The notes: generated by a model not told the origin, from the sequence alone. A DNA stretch of 64,000 nt from Thaumasiovibrio subtropicus (GCF_019703835.1 NZ_AP023054.1:3099580-3163579); one strand, 5' to 3'; shown: positions 48,885 through 58,765, counted from the stretch's first letter. Translations and numbers: made by a program.

Positions 48885-50174
48885 ATGACTAAGTCGGCAG
48901 AACTTTTCGCCAAAGCTCAACAAACTATTCCGGGTGGAGTGAACTCTCCTGTCCGAGCATTTGCGGGCGTCGGTGGCGACCCTGTCTTCATCCAACGCGC
49001 TGAAGGTGCGTATATTTATGATGCCGACGACAAAGCTTATGTCGATTATGTCGGTTCATGGGGGCCAATGATCCTAGGTCACAATCACCCAGAGATCCGT
49101 GATGCAGTCGTCAATGCAGCCCAACATGGTTTAAGTTTTGGTGCGCCGACTGAAGCAGAGATCACCATGGCCGAACTGGTCAGTGAGCTGGTTCCTTCCA
49201 TGGAAATGGTTCGTATGGTGAACTCAGGCACCGAAGCGACCATGAGTGCGATCCGCCTTGCCCGCGGTTTCACCAATCGTGACAAAATCATCAAGTTCGA
49301 AGGCTGCTACCACGGTCATGCCGACTGCCTATTGGTTAAAGCCGGTTCAGGTGCACTCACCTTAGGTCACCCAAGCTCACCGGGCGTACCCGCAGATTTT
49401 GCCAAACACACGTTGACCTGCACCTTTAACGACCTTGATTCAGTGAGAGCCGCTTTTGAGGCTAACCCTGAGCAAATCGCCTGTATTATTGTCGAGCCTG
49501 TAGCTGGCAATATGAACTGTATTCCACCAAAAGCCGACTTCCTGCCTGGCCTTCGTTCCCTGTGTGATGAGTATGGTGCTGTGCTGATCTTCGATGAAGT
49601 CATGACAGGTTTCCGTGTCGCTCTGGGTGGCGCACAAGCTTACTACAAGGTGAAACCAGACCTCACCACTCTCGGTAAAGTGATTGGTGGCGGGATGCCT
49701 GTCGGCGCATTTGGTGGCCGTCGTGACATCATGGAATTTATTGCCCCAACTGGCCCTGTCTATCAAGCGGGTACCCTTTCCGGTAACCCAATCGCGATGG
49801 CGGCTGGCCGCGCGAGCTTGAGTTTGATCCGCGCGGAAGGCAATGAAGAAAAGCTAGCAGCAATCACAGCGCAGCTCGCGAACGGTTTTAAAGCTCTCGC
49901 TGACAAACACGGCGTGCCTTTACTGGTTCACCAAGTCGGCGGTATGTTCGGTTTCTTCTTCACCGAGCAAACAGCAGTCAGCACTTACGAAGATGTCGCC
50001 AAATGTGACGTAGAGAAGTTTAAGCGCTTCTTCCACCTGATGTTGGATCAAGGCATTTACCTTGCGCCGTCAGCCTTTGAAGCGAGCTTTACGTCGCTTG
50101 CGCATGGCGACAAAGAGATCGAGGCGACACTGAACGCTGCCGATAACGCCTTTGCCGCGTTAGCAAAAGGCTAA
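48885..50174 (+). CDS. hemL: Glutamate-1-semialdehyde 2,1-aminomutase
   Basis: 429 residues from ATG 48885 (AAGGA 8 nt upstream); an in-frame frame begins six codons earlier without support. PLP enzyme making 5-aminolevulinate for haem. PLP Lys265 in [34 protein letters not shown] and YHGHAD are family motifs; [12 protein letters not shown] gives the PLP-nitrogen Asp. Followed by a good terminator. Confidence 0.97.
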   Translation: MTKSAELFAKAQQTIPGGVNSPVRAFAGVGGDPVFIQRAEGAYIYDADDKAYVDYVGSWGPMILGHNHPEIRDAVVNAAQHGLSFGAPTEAEITMAELVSELVPSMEMVRMVNSGTEATMSAIRLARGFTNRDKIIKFEGCYHGHADCLLVKAGSGALTLGHPSSPGVPADFAKHTLTCTFNDLDSVRAAFEANPEQIACIIVEPVAGNMNCIPPKADFLPGLRSLCDEYGAVLIFDEVMTGFRVALGGAQAYYKVKPDLTTLGKVIGGGMPVGAFGGRRDIMEFIAPTGPVYQAGTLSGNPIAMAAGRASLSLIRAEGNEEKLAAITAQLANGFKALADKHGVPLLVHQVGGMFGFFFTEQTAVSTYEDVAKCDVEKFKRFFHLMLDQGIYLAPSAFEASFTSLAHGDKEIEATLNAADNAFAALAKG

Positions 50175-50256
50175 TGTGACAAGTACCTCGCCCGCTGTTC
50201 ATGTTGAGTTAAACAAAGTAACAGTAGCATCAGTGAGTTAGTCATCTACCGTTTTG

Positions 50257-50284
50257 AAGCCACCTTTGATAAGGTGGCTTTTTT
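50257..50284 (+). terminator. Terminator of hemL
   Basis: AAGCCACC, loop TTTGATAA, GGTGGCTT, T run; 82 nt after the stop. Confidence 0.88.
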
Positions 50285-50340
50285 GTCATCAATACGCGTT
50301 ACGATAAATCACTACAGCCTGTCGCAAATAAGGAGCTTTT

Positions 50341-51426
50341 GTGAGTAAACAACTCAAAGTTGAGCCTCGTCATTGGATATTGATTGGTGCCCTGCTCGTG
50401 GCAGTCTATGCCAGTTATCGACTTGTTCAACCTTACCTTGGCCCGATTGTGATGGCCTTTATCTTGTCGTTACTCTTTTATCCGGTTCATGATCGGATCG
50501 AGAAACGACTCGGCAACAAGCAAAACCTCGCCTCACTCGCTTCCTGTAGCATTATGACCTTCATTATTGTTATTCCGGTCATTCTGGTTTTGATTGCCAT
50601 CTTGAATCAAGGTGTCACTTTCTCGAAAAACACCATTGCATGGTTAGGAAGTGGGGGTGCACAAACCATTGTCGAACATCCTTATGTCGAGACGACATTT
50701 CGACTCATCGACCAATACTCACCGCTCGATGGCTTAGATCCTCAAAACTTAGTGGAAAAAGCCACTACGTTTGCGACCAGTATGGGCTCTCAAATGCTCA
50801 ACATCAGTGCGAAGATTGTCGGCGACGTGACCAACCTGGTGATCAACTTCATCCTGATGCTCTTTATTCTCTTCTTCTTGCTCCGCGATCATGAAAAGAT
50901 CGTTCATAACTTGCGTTTAGCGATCCCGCTATCACGCAGCCAAGAAGATGTCTTGCTTGATGAGCTAGAGAACATCTCTAAATCAGCGATCTTGGGTTCA
51001 TTTCTCACCGCGATTGCCCAAGGATTGGCGGGTGGCTTTGCGATGTGGCTGGTCGGCTTCCCGGGTCTCTTCTGGGGCACCATGATGGCGTTTGCCTCGT
51101 TTATCCCCGTGGTCGGTACGGCGCTCATCTGGGTACCAACAGCCATCTACCTGTTACTGATCGGAAGTTGGGAATGGGCGGCCTTCATGGCATTTTGGGG
51201 TGCGGTGGTCGTCGGCTCTATCGACAATTTGCTACGCCCTTTTCTCATGCAAGGTAACTCTGGCATGAATACCCTACTGATCTTCTTCTCGATTATGGGT
51301 GGTTTGCAATTGTTTGGGCTGCTTGGTTTGATCTATGGTCCTATCATCTTTGCGCTGACTATCGTCCTGTTTAAGCTCTACCAAAGTGAGTTTAAAGAGT
51401 TCTTGGAGAAACAAGATACCTGCTAA
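50341..51426 (+). CDS. AI-2E family transporter (YdiK/PerM-like)
   Basis: 361 residues starting at GTG 50341, with AAGGAG 6-7 nt upstream. About eight membrane helices in the family's arrangement, with an N-terminal pair, a soluble helical insert around 95-150 and a C-terminal group containing FIPVVGTALIWVP and the conserved SIDNLLRPFLMQG. Members export AI-2 (TqsA), act as Na+/H+ antiporters, or have no known substrate; none can be assigned. In V. cholerae a similar gene lies between hemL and rsmC, as I recall. Confidence 0.85.
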   Translation: MSKQLKVEPRHWILIGALLVAVYASYRLVQPYLGPIVMAFILSLLFYPVHDRIEKRLGNKQNLASLASCSIMTFIIVIPVILVLIAILNQGVTFSKNTIAWLGSGGAQTIVEHPYVETTFRLIDQYSPLDGLDPQNLVEKATTFATSMGSQMLNISAKIVGDVTNLVINFILMLFILFFLLRDHEKIVHNLRLAIPLSRSQEDVLLDELENISKSAILGSFLTAIAQGLAGGFAMWLVGFPGLFWGTMMAFASFIPVVGTALIWVPTAIYLLLIGSWEWAAFMAFWGAVVVGSIDNLLRPFLMQGNSGMNTLLIFFSIMGGLQLFGLLGLIYGPIIFALTIVLFKLYQSEFKEFLEKQDTC

Positions 51427-51457
51427 GCCAAACAGCAGGCCGATTAGCAGTTTTCAG

Positions 51458-51488
51458 CGGGCGCGGATTGTGGGACAATCCGCGCCCG
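51458..51488. terminator. Perfect 14-bp hairpin between the AI-2E gene and rsmC
   Basis: CGGGCGCGGATTGT, loop GGG, ACAATCCGCGCCCG, uninterrupted. No T run follows (ATATCGTTA), so it may be a 3'-end stabiliser or factor-dependent stop. It lies 25 nt before the rsmC start codon. Confidence 0.6.
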
Positions 51489-51513
51489 ATATCGTTATAG
51501 TCTGAGGTAATTC

Positions 51514-52539
51514 ATGTCACTGTCTGCACCGAGCCAAGTCGTTGAACGTCAACTTGCTTTTTTAGCGTCTCGTCATGTGCTGATCATTGGCGAATTTGAT
51601 GGCTCATTGCCAGCAGAACTGAGTGATACCGCGGCTTCAGTCCGAATATTTACCACAAATTACCTCAATTACTTATCACTGAAACAAAGCTATCGTTGCG
51701 AGTTTGCCGCCCAAATCAGCGATGACTTTTTAGCGGGTGTCGATACCGTGCTAATGTACTGGCCAAAGGCAAAAGCTGAAGCAGAGTATTTACTCGCGAT
51801 GACCGTCGGCCAATTACCCGCTGACACCGAACTTTGCGTGGTAGGTGAAAACCGCGCGGGCGTTAAAAGTGCAGAAAAAATGTCGGCGAGCTATGCCAAA
51901 CTCATCAAGCATGATGGTGCACGTCGGTGTAGCTTTTACTGGGGCAGTTGTCAGCACCAACCTCAGCCGTTCGACCTCAATCAGTGGTTCAAACACTATC
52001 CACTACAGCTAGGTGATGTGACCTTGACCATTCACTCTCTTCCCGGCGTCTTTAGCCATGGTGAGTTTGATAAAGGCACACGCCTCCTGCTTGAAAATAT
52101 GCCCGCTTTGTCAGGCAAGGTACTCGACTTTGGCTGTGGCGCCGGCATCATTGGTGCATGGATGAAAGCGAAGTTTAACGATATTGACGTGACAATGTGT
52201 GATATCAGTGCGTTAGCTATCGCCTCCGCTCAACAAACCCTCCGTCAAAATGGCCTTGAGGGTAACGTCATTGCAAGTAATGTCTATAGCGATATTGACG
52301 TCAATGTTGACTTCCTAATCTCCAACCCTCCGTTTCACGCTGGCTTAAAAACCAGCTATAGCGCAACAGAGACCTTGCTCGCTGATGCGCCAAAACACCT
52401 CCGTCAAAATGGCACACTTTGCATCGTGGCCAACAGTTTTCTGCAATACCCGCCGATTATTGAGAAGCAATTTGGCGAATGCAAAACCCTTGCTAGCCGT
52501 GATGGCTTCAAGATCTACTTTGCAGAAAAGTGCGCTTGA
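51514..52539 (+). CDS. rsmC: 16S rRNA (guanine(1207)-N2)-methyltransferase
   Basis: 341 residues. N-terminal pseudo-methyltransferase half and a C-terminal catalytic half with the SAM motif VLDFGCGAGIIGAWMK and the N-methylation motif NPPFHAG. It opens SQVVERQLAFLASRHVLIIGE, as in the enteric enzyme. Modifies G1207 of 16S rRNA in the 30S subunit. Divided from the preceding gene by the perfect hairpin. Confidence 0.95.
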   Translation: MSLSAPSQVVERQLAFLASRHVLIIGEFDGSLPAELSDTAASVRIFTTNYLNYLSLKQSYRCEFAAQISDDFLAGVDTVLMYWPKAKAEAEYLLAMTVGQLPADTELCVVGENRAGVKSAEKMSASYAKLIKHDGARRCSFYWGSCQHQPQPFDLNQWFKHYPLQLGDVTLTIHSLPGVFSHGEFDKGTRLLLENMPALSGKVLDFGCGAGIIGAWMKAKFNDIDVTMCDISALAIASAQQTLRQNGLEGNVIASNVYSDIDVNVDFLISNPPFHAGLKTSYSATETLLADAPKHLRQNGTLCIVANSFLQYPPIIEKQFGECKTLASRDGFKIYFAEKCA

Positions 52540-52741
52540 TATCACAGCGATTTTTTTAGCCCCTCTTTAGAATGGGTCATTTGTTACTCATACATCGCTT
52601 TTCCGTATCGCAAACGTGGTGCATAGCAAACTTTATTGCCGACTTAGTTGCCAGCATAAAATAAGACCGGATACACTCTGGTCTCTATTTTGACGTTTTT
52701 GCCGGAGATTTTAACGGAATAGCTTCGGCGCTAGGGCATTC

Positions 52742-55700
52742 ATGAAACTCTTCAGATCTTTCAATCGCTTACAGCACGTGTTGATGATGGCATTTTTGGT
52801 GATCAGTATCACACCACTGACACTGACTGCCCTGTTTTTCCTCAACTCGCACATCTCAGACCTCGAAAACCAGACCTTTAACCACCTCACCCTGCTTCGA
52901 GATAACAAATCTCGTCAAATCGAGCGCTATTTTGACAACAAAAAGCAAGAAGCACAGGCGTTCGCCAGTTCAGAGCTGGCCAATGCCAGTGGCGGGCGGT
53001 TTTATGGTTTGATTGGCGCATTTAACCAACTCGCCAACACGGAAGAAGATGCGCGAGATATTGCGCAGAGTGATTACATTAAGGGCGTGCTCACCGGGAA
53101 AGAGGTCGATCTCAGCACGGAAGGTAATCTCTATATTGCTAACCAACGCTATCGCTTGATCCACAAACGCTATCACACCGCGTTTGAGGACTACCTCTCT
53201 CGCTCTGAATTTAAAAATATCTATCTGGTCGACATAAACGGCAATGTTGGCTATTCGGTGACCAAAGACCACCTGTTTGGGGAAAATTTACTAGAAGGTG
53301 AGTTTGCACAGACTGCGCCCGGGCAGACTTTTGCCAACATCCAAGCGATGACAGATAAAGAGGACGAGCTGGAAAGCAAAGGGCCCTTTGTGTTTACTGA
53401 CTTCAGCTATGACGTCAATTTAAAAATGAACGTGGCTTGGCTTGCTGCACCGGTTATTCAACAAGGTTATCTGCACAGTTACATTCTCTTTAAGCTACCA
53501 ACCACAGGGATGGACCAGCTCATCGATGAAAAAGTAGAAGAGCTGAGCTACATCAACACTGTTTTAATCGGTCAAGACAATGTCCTTCGCGCCCACAACT
53601 TAGCCGAGATGCCTGAACTCCCCTCAATGGATTACATGGCGGCACTAGTTAACAAGTCCGCGCAAGTGGAGCGTCTTAACAGTCTATCTGGACTTCCCGT
53701 ATTAAGTGCCTACACCCCAGTGGATATTCTTGGCAACCCTTGGATACTGATGGTAGAACTGCCCGAGAAAGAGGCGTTTGCACATATAGAACAGCTGGAA
53801 AAAGTCTTCCTCGTCGCGATGACAGCCGCCATCGTACTGGTTATCTTGGTCTCTCACTGGTTATCTAACTCCATTACCGCGCCCCTGCTGCGCCTTACTT
53901 GGGCTGCAGAGCGTGTTTCGGCTGGCGATCTCGATCAGGACATTGATGGCACAGACCGACCCGATGAAATTGGCCGACTTGCGATAAGCTTCGCGCGAAT
54001 GCAACGCTCTGTACGCGAAAAATTACTCCTCATCCGCGAGCAAAATAGCGAACTTGAGAACAACATTCAGCTTATCCAACAGAAAAACCAAGAGCTCGAA
54101 ACCGCCGACAAACTCAAAGATGACTTCCTTGCGACGACTTCCCATGAACTCCGTACCCCGCTGCATGGCATGATTGGTATCGCCGAGTCGTTGCAAGCCG
54201 GAATTAATGGTCCAGTGCCGACCCAGCAATTGCAGCAGCTACAGATGATCATTAATAGTGGGCAGCGCTTGAGTAACTTAGTGGACGATCTGCTTGATTA
54301 CCACAAGATGCGCTATGGCAACCTCGAGATGAACCAGCATGCCGTTGATGTCAGCACCGCGGTGCGCTTAGTGCTTGAGCTCTCTCAACACCTCTTGGGG
54401 GATAAACCGGTACGCATCATCAATCAAATCCCTAATGACCTGCCCTTGATCAGTGCTGATGAGCAGCGTTTAGAGCAGGTGCTATACAACTTGGTTGGTA
54501 ACGCCATCAAATACACCACGGAAGGTAAGATAGTATTGTCTGCGGATGTCCTTGATAACCAAGTGCGCGTGCAGGTTGTCGACACAGGGCAAGGGATTCC
54601 AGCAGAAGAGTTGGAGCACATCTTTGAGCCGCTCATTCAAGCCTCAACCTACAGTAGCCGTTACCGTCAGGGCACTGGCCTTGGCCTCACGATCAGCCGT
54701 CAGTTGATTGAGCTGATGGGCGGACACTTGTATGTCAGCAGCCAACCTATGGTCGGCGCGACATTTAGCTTCACCTTAAATCGCGCGACCGATGAGCAAA
54801 AAGCGAATTCACCAGCCCTCGCTCACCATTTCAATGCACCTCAGCTAGAGAATTCAGCCGTCGAGGAATGCCAGCAAGAGCATGAAAACAGCGATGGGGA
54901 TCTGATTCTCGTTGTCGATGATGAGCCGGTAAATTTGCAGATCGTCACCAACTACCTGCGGATGTCAGGTTATCGCGTGATGACCGCAGAAGGCGGTGTC
55001 CAAGCCTTAGCGTTGATTGAAAAAGAGAAGCCGAAGGCGCTGTTACTTGATGTCATGATGCCGGAACTAAATGGCTATGAAGTGTGTGCCCGCTTACGTG
55101 CTAACAGCGAAACGGAAGCACTACCTATCATCATGCTTTCCGCACTTAGCCAGCCACAAGACCGCATTAAGGGCTTTGAGGTCGGTGCGAGTGATTACTT
55201 ACATAAGCCCTTTAACAAAGAGGAGCTACTTGCTCGAATCCACGCGCATTTGCGTGCTGCACGCATGCTAGAAGAGCAAGAGGCGAATCAACGCCTCCTC
55301 AGTGAGATTGAGCACCGAAAACAAGTGGAGCAAGGGTTACTGGATACCCAAAGCAAACTGCTTAACCTGCTAGAATCGACGGCAGAGGCGATTGTTTGTA
55401 TTCAAGAAGATGGCCGCATCCGCTATGCCAACCTTGCAGCCGCGCAGCTTCTCAATACCCCCGCAGAGATCTTAGAGCGTCTTAATATCCAAGATTACAT
55501 CACAGATAGCTCGCAGCTTGAGCAATGGGGAGAAGTTGAAACCTTGCACTTCCAGCTCCAGGGCACGCTGCATTCTTGGCCTGCGAACTTGCTGCCGATG
55601 CCTGAAGCTTCAGGGCTACACATGATGATTGTGTTGTCTCAGATGGGACCATCAAACCAATATCGGGTCGAAATGCTCGAAAATGCACTTCAGGTCTTGT

Positions 55701-56119
55701 CTGAATTCGCTTTTGATGGCGATAAATCGAACCTTCAACAGCTTCGTGAGCTGGGTGGCGAGTTTACTCGTCTCGCTGACAAGTTGAGCCAAGACGAGAA
55801 GAGTAAAGCAGACCTCATTCGGGAGCTCTCCGTCAAAGCGATGAACGAGTGCTTGGTGCTGTGGGAAGGGAATACAGGTAAAACAAAGTTTGCCCTCGCA
55901 GAAGAGAGTGGTCTATGGCGCGTCTATCTCGACCGAAGCACGCTACAGACACGGACGCTAGACAAGTATCTGCATATCGATACCCTGCCCAAATCACCCC
56001 GTTGGCGTACCGTGCTCAACACCCTTAACTACGTCTTAGATCGCGTAGAGCAGCCGTCACCAGAACGCGCTCAACTCGAGTCTTACCGAGACAAACTGCA
56101 TCACTATATGCAGCACTAG
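52742..56119 (+). CDS. chiS: Chitin-utilisation hybrid sensor ChiS
   Basis: 1125 residues (V. cholerae ChiS about 1129). Membrane helix 13-34, periplasmic sensor 35-350, helix 355-372, HAMP to about 430, HisKA with H468 (TTSHELRTPLHG), HATPase to about 680, receiver with D770 (ALLLDVMMPELNG), PAS-like region about 875-960, and a C-terminal region from about 1030. In V. cholerae that C-terminal end binds DNA and ChiS directly activates chitin genes; the periplasmic binding protein CBP holds it inactive without chitin oligosaccharides. The cbp gene is next downstream here, which supports the same circuit. Confidence 0.95.
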   Translation: MKLFRSFNRLQHVLMMAFLVISITPLTLTALFFLNSHISDLENQTFNHLTLLRDNKSRQIERYFDNKKQEAQAFASSELANASGGRFYGLIGAFNQLANTEEDARDIAQSDYIKGVLTGKEVDLSTEGNLYIANQRYRLIHKRYHTAFEDYLSRSEFKNIYLVDINGNVGYSVTKDHLFGENLLEGEFAQTAPGQTFANIQAMTDKEDELESKGPFVFTDFSYDVNLKMNVAWLAAPVIQQGYLHSYILFKLPTTGMDQLIDEKVEELSYINTVLIGQDNVLRAHNLAEMPELPSMDYMAALVNKSAQVERLNSLSGLPVLSAYTPVDILGNPWILMVELPEKEAFAHIEQLEKVFLVAMTAAIVLVILVSHWLSNSITAPLLRLTWAAERVSAGDLDQDIDGTDRPDEIGRLAISFARMQRSVREKLLLIREQNSELENNIQLIQQKNQELETADKLKDDFLATTSHELRTPLHGMIGIAESLQAGINGPVPTQQLQQLQMIINSGQRLSNLVDDLLDYHKMRYGNLEMNQHAVDVSTAVRLVLELSQHLLGDKPVRIINQIPNDLPLISADEQRLEQVLYNLVGNAIKYTTEGKIVLSADVLDNQVRVQVVDTGQGIPAEELEHIFEPLIQASTYSSRYRQGTGLGLTISRQLIELMGGHLYVSSQPMVGATFSFTLNRATDEQKANSPALAHHFNAPQLENSAVEECQQEHENSDGDLILVVDDEPVNLQIVTNYLRMSGYRVMTAEGGVQALALIEKEKPKALLLDVMMPELNGYEVCARLRANSETEALPIIMLSALSQPQDRIKGFEVGASDYLHKPFNKEELLARIHAHLRAARMLEEQEANQRLLSEIEHRKQVEQGLLDTQSKLLNLLESTAEAIVCIQEDGRIRYANLAAAQLLNTPAEILERLNIQDYITDSSQLEQWGEVETLHFQLQGTLHSWPANLLPMPEASGLHMMIVLSQMGPSNQYRVEMLENALQVLSEFAFDGDKSNLQQLRELGGEFTRLADKLSQDEKSKADLIRELSVKAMNECLVLWEGNTGKTKFALAEESGLWRVYLDRSTLQTRTLDKYLHIDTLPKSPRWRTVLNTLNYVLDRVEQPSPERAQLESYRDKLHHYMQH

Positions 56120-56163
56120 TCGAAGCGCTCATCAAAACACGAGTAAAAGCAATAATCCAAACT

Positions 56164-56188
56164 AAAGCGCCATTATGGCGCTTTTTTT
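56164..56188 (+). terminator. Terminator of chiS
   Basis: AAAGCGCC, loop ATTAT, GGCGCTTT, T run, 44 nt after the stop. Confidence 0.92.
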
Positions 56189-56272
56189 TAGCCCTTCAGC
56201 CTGCCTTCACTCTGCCTAAGCGACCTCAAAAGTGAGCATGTCTTTGTGACTCTTTGCTCCGTTCTATGCTTT

Positions 56273-56320
56273 GTATTCATACCTGATAAACGCTCCGTAT
56301 TCATGCCTAATAAGCGTACG
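56273..56320. repeat. Imperfect 24-bp tandem repeat
   Basis: GTATTCATACCTGATAAACG and GTATTCATGCCTAATAAGCG begin the two units (56273-56296 and 56297-56320). They agree over most positions. Either paired binding sites or a local duplication. Confidence 0.55.
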
Positions 56321-56652
56321 GCAGCATCCGCTTGAGGCCATTTCACTCATCCTCAACGCCAAAATGGTCATCTAACTATCTAGCATCTATCGCATTCAAA
56401 ACGAGGCAAAACAGCGCTATTTTGATAGCAAAATAAGTTCCAAACCACTTCGTTTTTTGTATGTTTCAGCTGCAGATCTAGCGACGATTGTTATCAATTT
56501 TCGACTTAGTCAGATTTAAATTAAGGTTATGAGAAGCAACTCACAACATTTTCACCCTTCATAATTTCCGGAATAAAATAACAACGGTTCTCATTTATAA
56601 ACAGATCACACAAATGTCAGACCCTTGTCATAAGCCTTGCTGAAAAGGACCA

Positions 56653-56677
56653 TCAGGGTTAGCGAATACTAACCTGA
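56653..56677. promoter_or_regulatory. Inverted repeat in the cbp control region
   Basis: TCAGG(G)TTAG (56653-56662) and CTAACCTGA (56669-56677) pair over nine positions round a CGAATA centre. The core GTTAG-N6-CTAAC resembles an operator; ChiS or SlmA are the known factors at this promoter in V. cholerae, but I cannot assign the site. Confidence 0.45.
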
Positions 56678-56901
56678 AACATTCTATCTACAAGATTAAC
56701 ATGAGGTACTTCACAAAACAGAGTGGGTAAAAAATAAGCAATAATATGCATTTTAACGAAAATGACGTTGCGGTAACGTGTTTTGACGTTTTTAACGGGA
56801 TGCTCAATTGACGATTTACCCAGCAAGTAGTTTCCTTAACAGTGCTTGGGCTTGTAGGCCATTTCTCATCGCATCACTAACGAAGAGAAAACAAGCTCAA
56901 G

Positions 56902-56936
56902 AAGTGGCCGGATTACATGCCACTTACTCATAAGTG
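56902..56936 (+). promoter_or_regulatory. Mutually exclusive hairpins in the cbp leader
   Basis: AAGTGGC (56902-56908) pairs with GCCACTT (56919-56925). The latter overlaps CACTTA (56921-56926), which pairs with TAAGTG (56931-56936). The two perfect stems cannot form together. The cbp ribosome site AAGGA (56954-56958) follows 17 nt later. Confidence 0.45.
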
Positions 56937-56965
56937 AAACATAAGCACAGAGTTAAGGAACAGCT

Positions 56966-58636
56966 ATGCTTGCCAATAAAACTAAAATTGCTTTAGCAGT
57001 ACTTGCAGCATCAACTGCACTAACTGCGCCACAAGTTTCTGCTGCGCGCAGTGAACTGACTGTAGTACCAAACTTTTACCCTACAATGGTACGTAACTTT
57101 AACCCGTACCTAGCAACTAACCTACACACAACTTCTGAGTTCATCTATGAGCCGCTAGTTATCTTCAACGAAATGAAAGGTAACGAGCCAGTTATGCGTC
57201 TTGCTGAATCTTACAGCTTGGCTGATGACTTGATGAGCGCAACCTTTAAGATCCGTAAAGGCGTTAAGTGGTCTGACGGTCAAGCATTCACTGCTGACGA
57301 CATCGTGTTCACTTACGGCATGATCAAAGAGAAGACTGAGCTAGACCAAACTGGTATCAACAACTGGATTGCGTCAGTAGAGAAAGTGAGCGATCACGAA
57401 GTCGTGTTCAAGTTCACTGAAGCGAACTCTAACGTACCATACGAGATTTCTCGTGTTGCTATCGTACCTCAGCACGTATGGAAAGACGTTAAAGACCCAG
57501 CGACCTTCACCAACGAAAACCCAGTTGGTACTGGTGCGTTTACTGAAATCGACACCTTTACTCCTCAGCTATACATCCAGTGTCGTAACCCACAATACTG
57601 GGATGCAGCGAACCTAGACGTTGACTGTCTACGTGTTCCTCAAATCGCAGATAACGATCAGCTACTTGGTATGATCATCAACTCTGAGCTGGACTGGACA
57701 AGTTCGTTCGTTCCTGATGTTGACCGTACTTACGCTGCTGCGAACCCGAACCACAAATACTGGTATCCGCCAGCGGGTACTCAAGCGTTCATGTTGAACT
57801 ACAAAACACCGAACGCAGGTAACAACGAAGCGATCAACAGCATTGATTTCCGTCGTGCATTCTCAATGTCTCTTGACCGTCAAACTATCATCGATATCGC
57901 ATTCTACGGTAGCGGTGTAGTGAATGACTTCGCTTCTGGTCTTGGCTACGCATTTGAGTCTTGGTCAAACGAAGAGACTCACAACAAGTACAAGCCATAC
58001 ATGACTTACGATGTAGATGGCGCGAAAGCACTACTTGCGAAAGCTGGCTTTAAAGATACTAATGGTGACGGTTTCGTAGAAACTCCATCTGGTAAGAAGA
58101 TCGACCTAGCTATTCAATCTCCAAATGGCTGGACTGACTTCAACAACACTGTACAGCTTGCTGTTGAGCAACTTGCAGAAGTTGGTATTAAAGCAACTGC
58201 ACGTACTCCAGACTTCTCAGTTTATAACCAATCTATGACTGAAGCGTCTTACGATGTTGCATACACCAACTACTTCCACGGTGCGGATCCACACGTATAC
58301 TGGAACTCTTCTTACAACTCTGCGTTGCAAGACGGTGACGGTAACCCACGTTTCGCACGTCACTACTTCGAAAACGAGAAGCTAGACCAGCTGCTAGACA
58401 GCTTCTACAAGACTGCTGATCGTTCAGAGCAAGTTAAGATTGCACACCAAATTCAGGAAGTGATTGCTTCTAACCAAGTAACCATCCCTGTTATGTCTGG
58501 TGCGTACAACTTCCAGTACAACGAAACTCGCTTTACTGGTTGGTGGAACGAAGACAATCCGAAAGGCCGTCCAATGGTATGGGCTGGTATCGGTGAGCGT
58601 GTTCTACAAGTACTTGACCTGAAACCTAAGAAGTAA
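56966..58636 (+). CDS. cbp: Chitin oligosaccharide-binding protein (SBP family 5)
   Basis: 556 residues. Signal peptide 1-26 (ALAVLAASTALTAPQVSA). The mature part follows the oligopeptide/cellobiose-binding family 5 (ADSYSL-like, FKIRKGVKWSDGQAFTADDIVFTY, NPVGTGAFTEI, FRRAFSMSLDRQTII). In V. cholerae the homologue CBP binds (GlcNAc)n, feeds the ABC importer and represses ChiS. AAGGAACAGCT precedes the ATG. Codon use is strongly biased to preferred codons, consistent with high expression. First gene of the chitooligosaccharide operon. Confidence 0.95.
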   Translation: MLANKTKIALAVLAASTALTAPQVSAARSELTVVPNFYPTMVRNFNPYLATNLHTTSEFIYEPLVIFNEMKGNEPVMRLAESYSLADDLMSATFKIRKGVKWSDGQAFTADDIVFTYGMIKEKTELDQTGINNWIASVEKVSDHEVVFKFTEANSNVPYEISRVAIVPQHVWKDVKDPATFTNENPVGTGAFTEIDTFTPQLYIQCRNPQYWDAANLDVDCLRVPQIADNDQLLGMIINSELDWTSSFVPDVDRTYAAANPNHKYWYPPAGTQAFMLNYKTPNAGNNEAINSIDFRRAFSMSLDRQTIIDIAFYGSGVVNDFASGLGYAFESWSNEETHNKYKPYMTYDVDGAKALLAKAGFKDTNGDGFVETPSGKKIDLAIQSPNGWTDFNNTVQLAVEQLAEVGIKATARTPDFSVYNQSMTEASYDVAYTNYFHGADPHVYWNSSYNSALQDGDGNPRFARHYFENEKLDQLLDSFYKTADRSEQVKIAHQIQEVIASNQVTIPVMSGAYNFQYNETRFTGWWNEDNPKGRPMVWAGIGERVLQVLDLKPKK

Positions 58637-58647
58637 CCAACTAAATT

Positions 58648-58671
58648 GCGGTGCGCGCCCTTGCGCACCGC
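58648..58671 (+). terminator. Intercistronic hairpin between cbp and the first permease gene
   Basis: GCGGTGCGC, loop GCCCTT, GCGCACCGC, nine perfect pairs, no T run. Such hairpins after binding-protein genes usually stabilise the upstream message and lower downstream expression. Confidence 0.75.
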
Positions 58672-58765
58672 CACTTCCCCCACTCTTTATTGAATTTATG
58701 GCGCTCTGCGTCAGGGGGTTTTACGTCCTTAATCCGATGCAAATTGGATGGCAGAGGTGTGAGTT

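Larger units (their letters stand above)
56120..56965. other. chiS–cbp intergenic region (chitin operon control region)
   Basis: 846 bp with no gene. After the chiS terminator it holds an imperfect 24-bp tandem repeat (56273-56320), a nine-pair palindrome (56653-56677) and two overlapping hairpins near the cbp start (56902-56936). Promoter elements could not be fixed. This is where ChiS binding would be expected from V. cholerae. Confidence 0.6.

Noticed and set aside
56597..56618. CRP-like half site (TCACA) in the cbp control region
   Set aside because: The second half site does not match TGTGA at the required distance.
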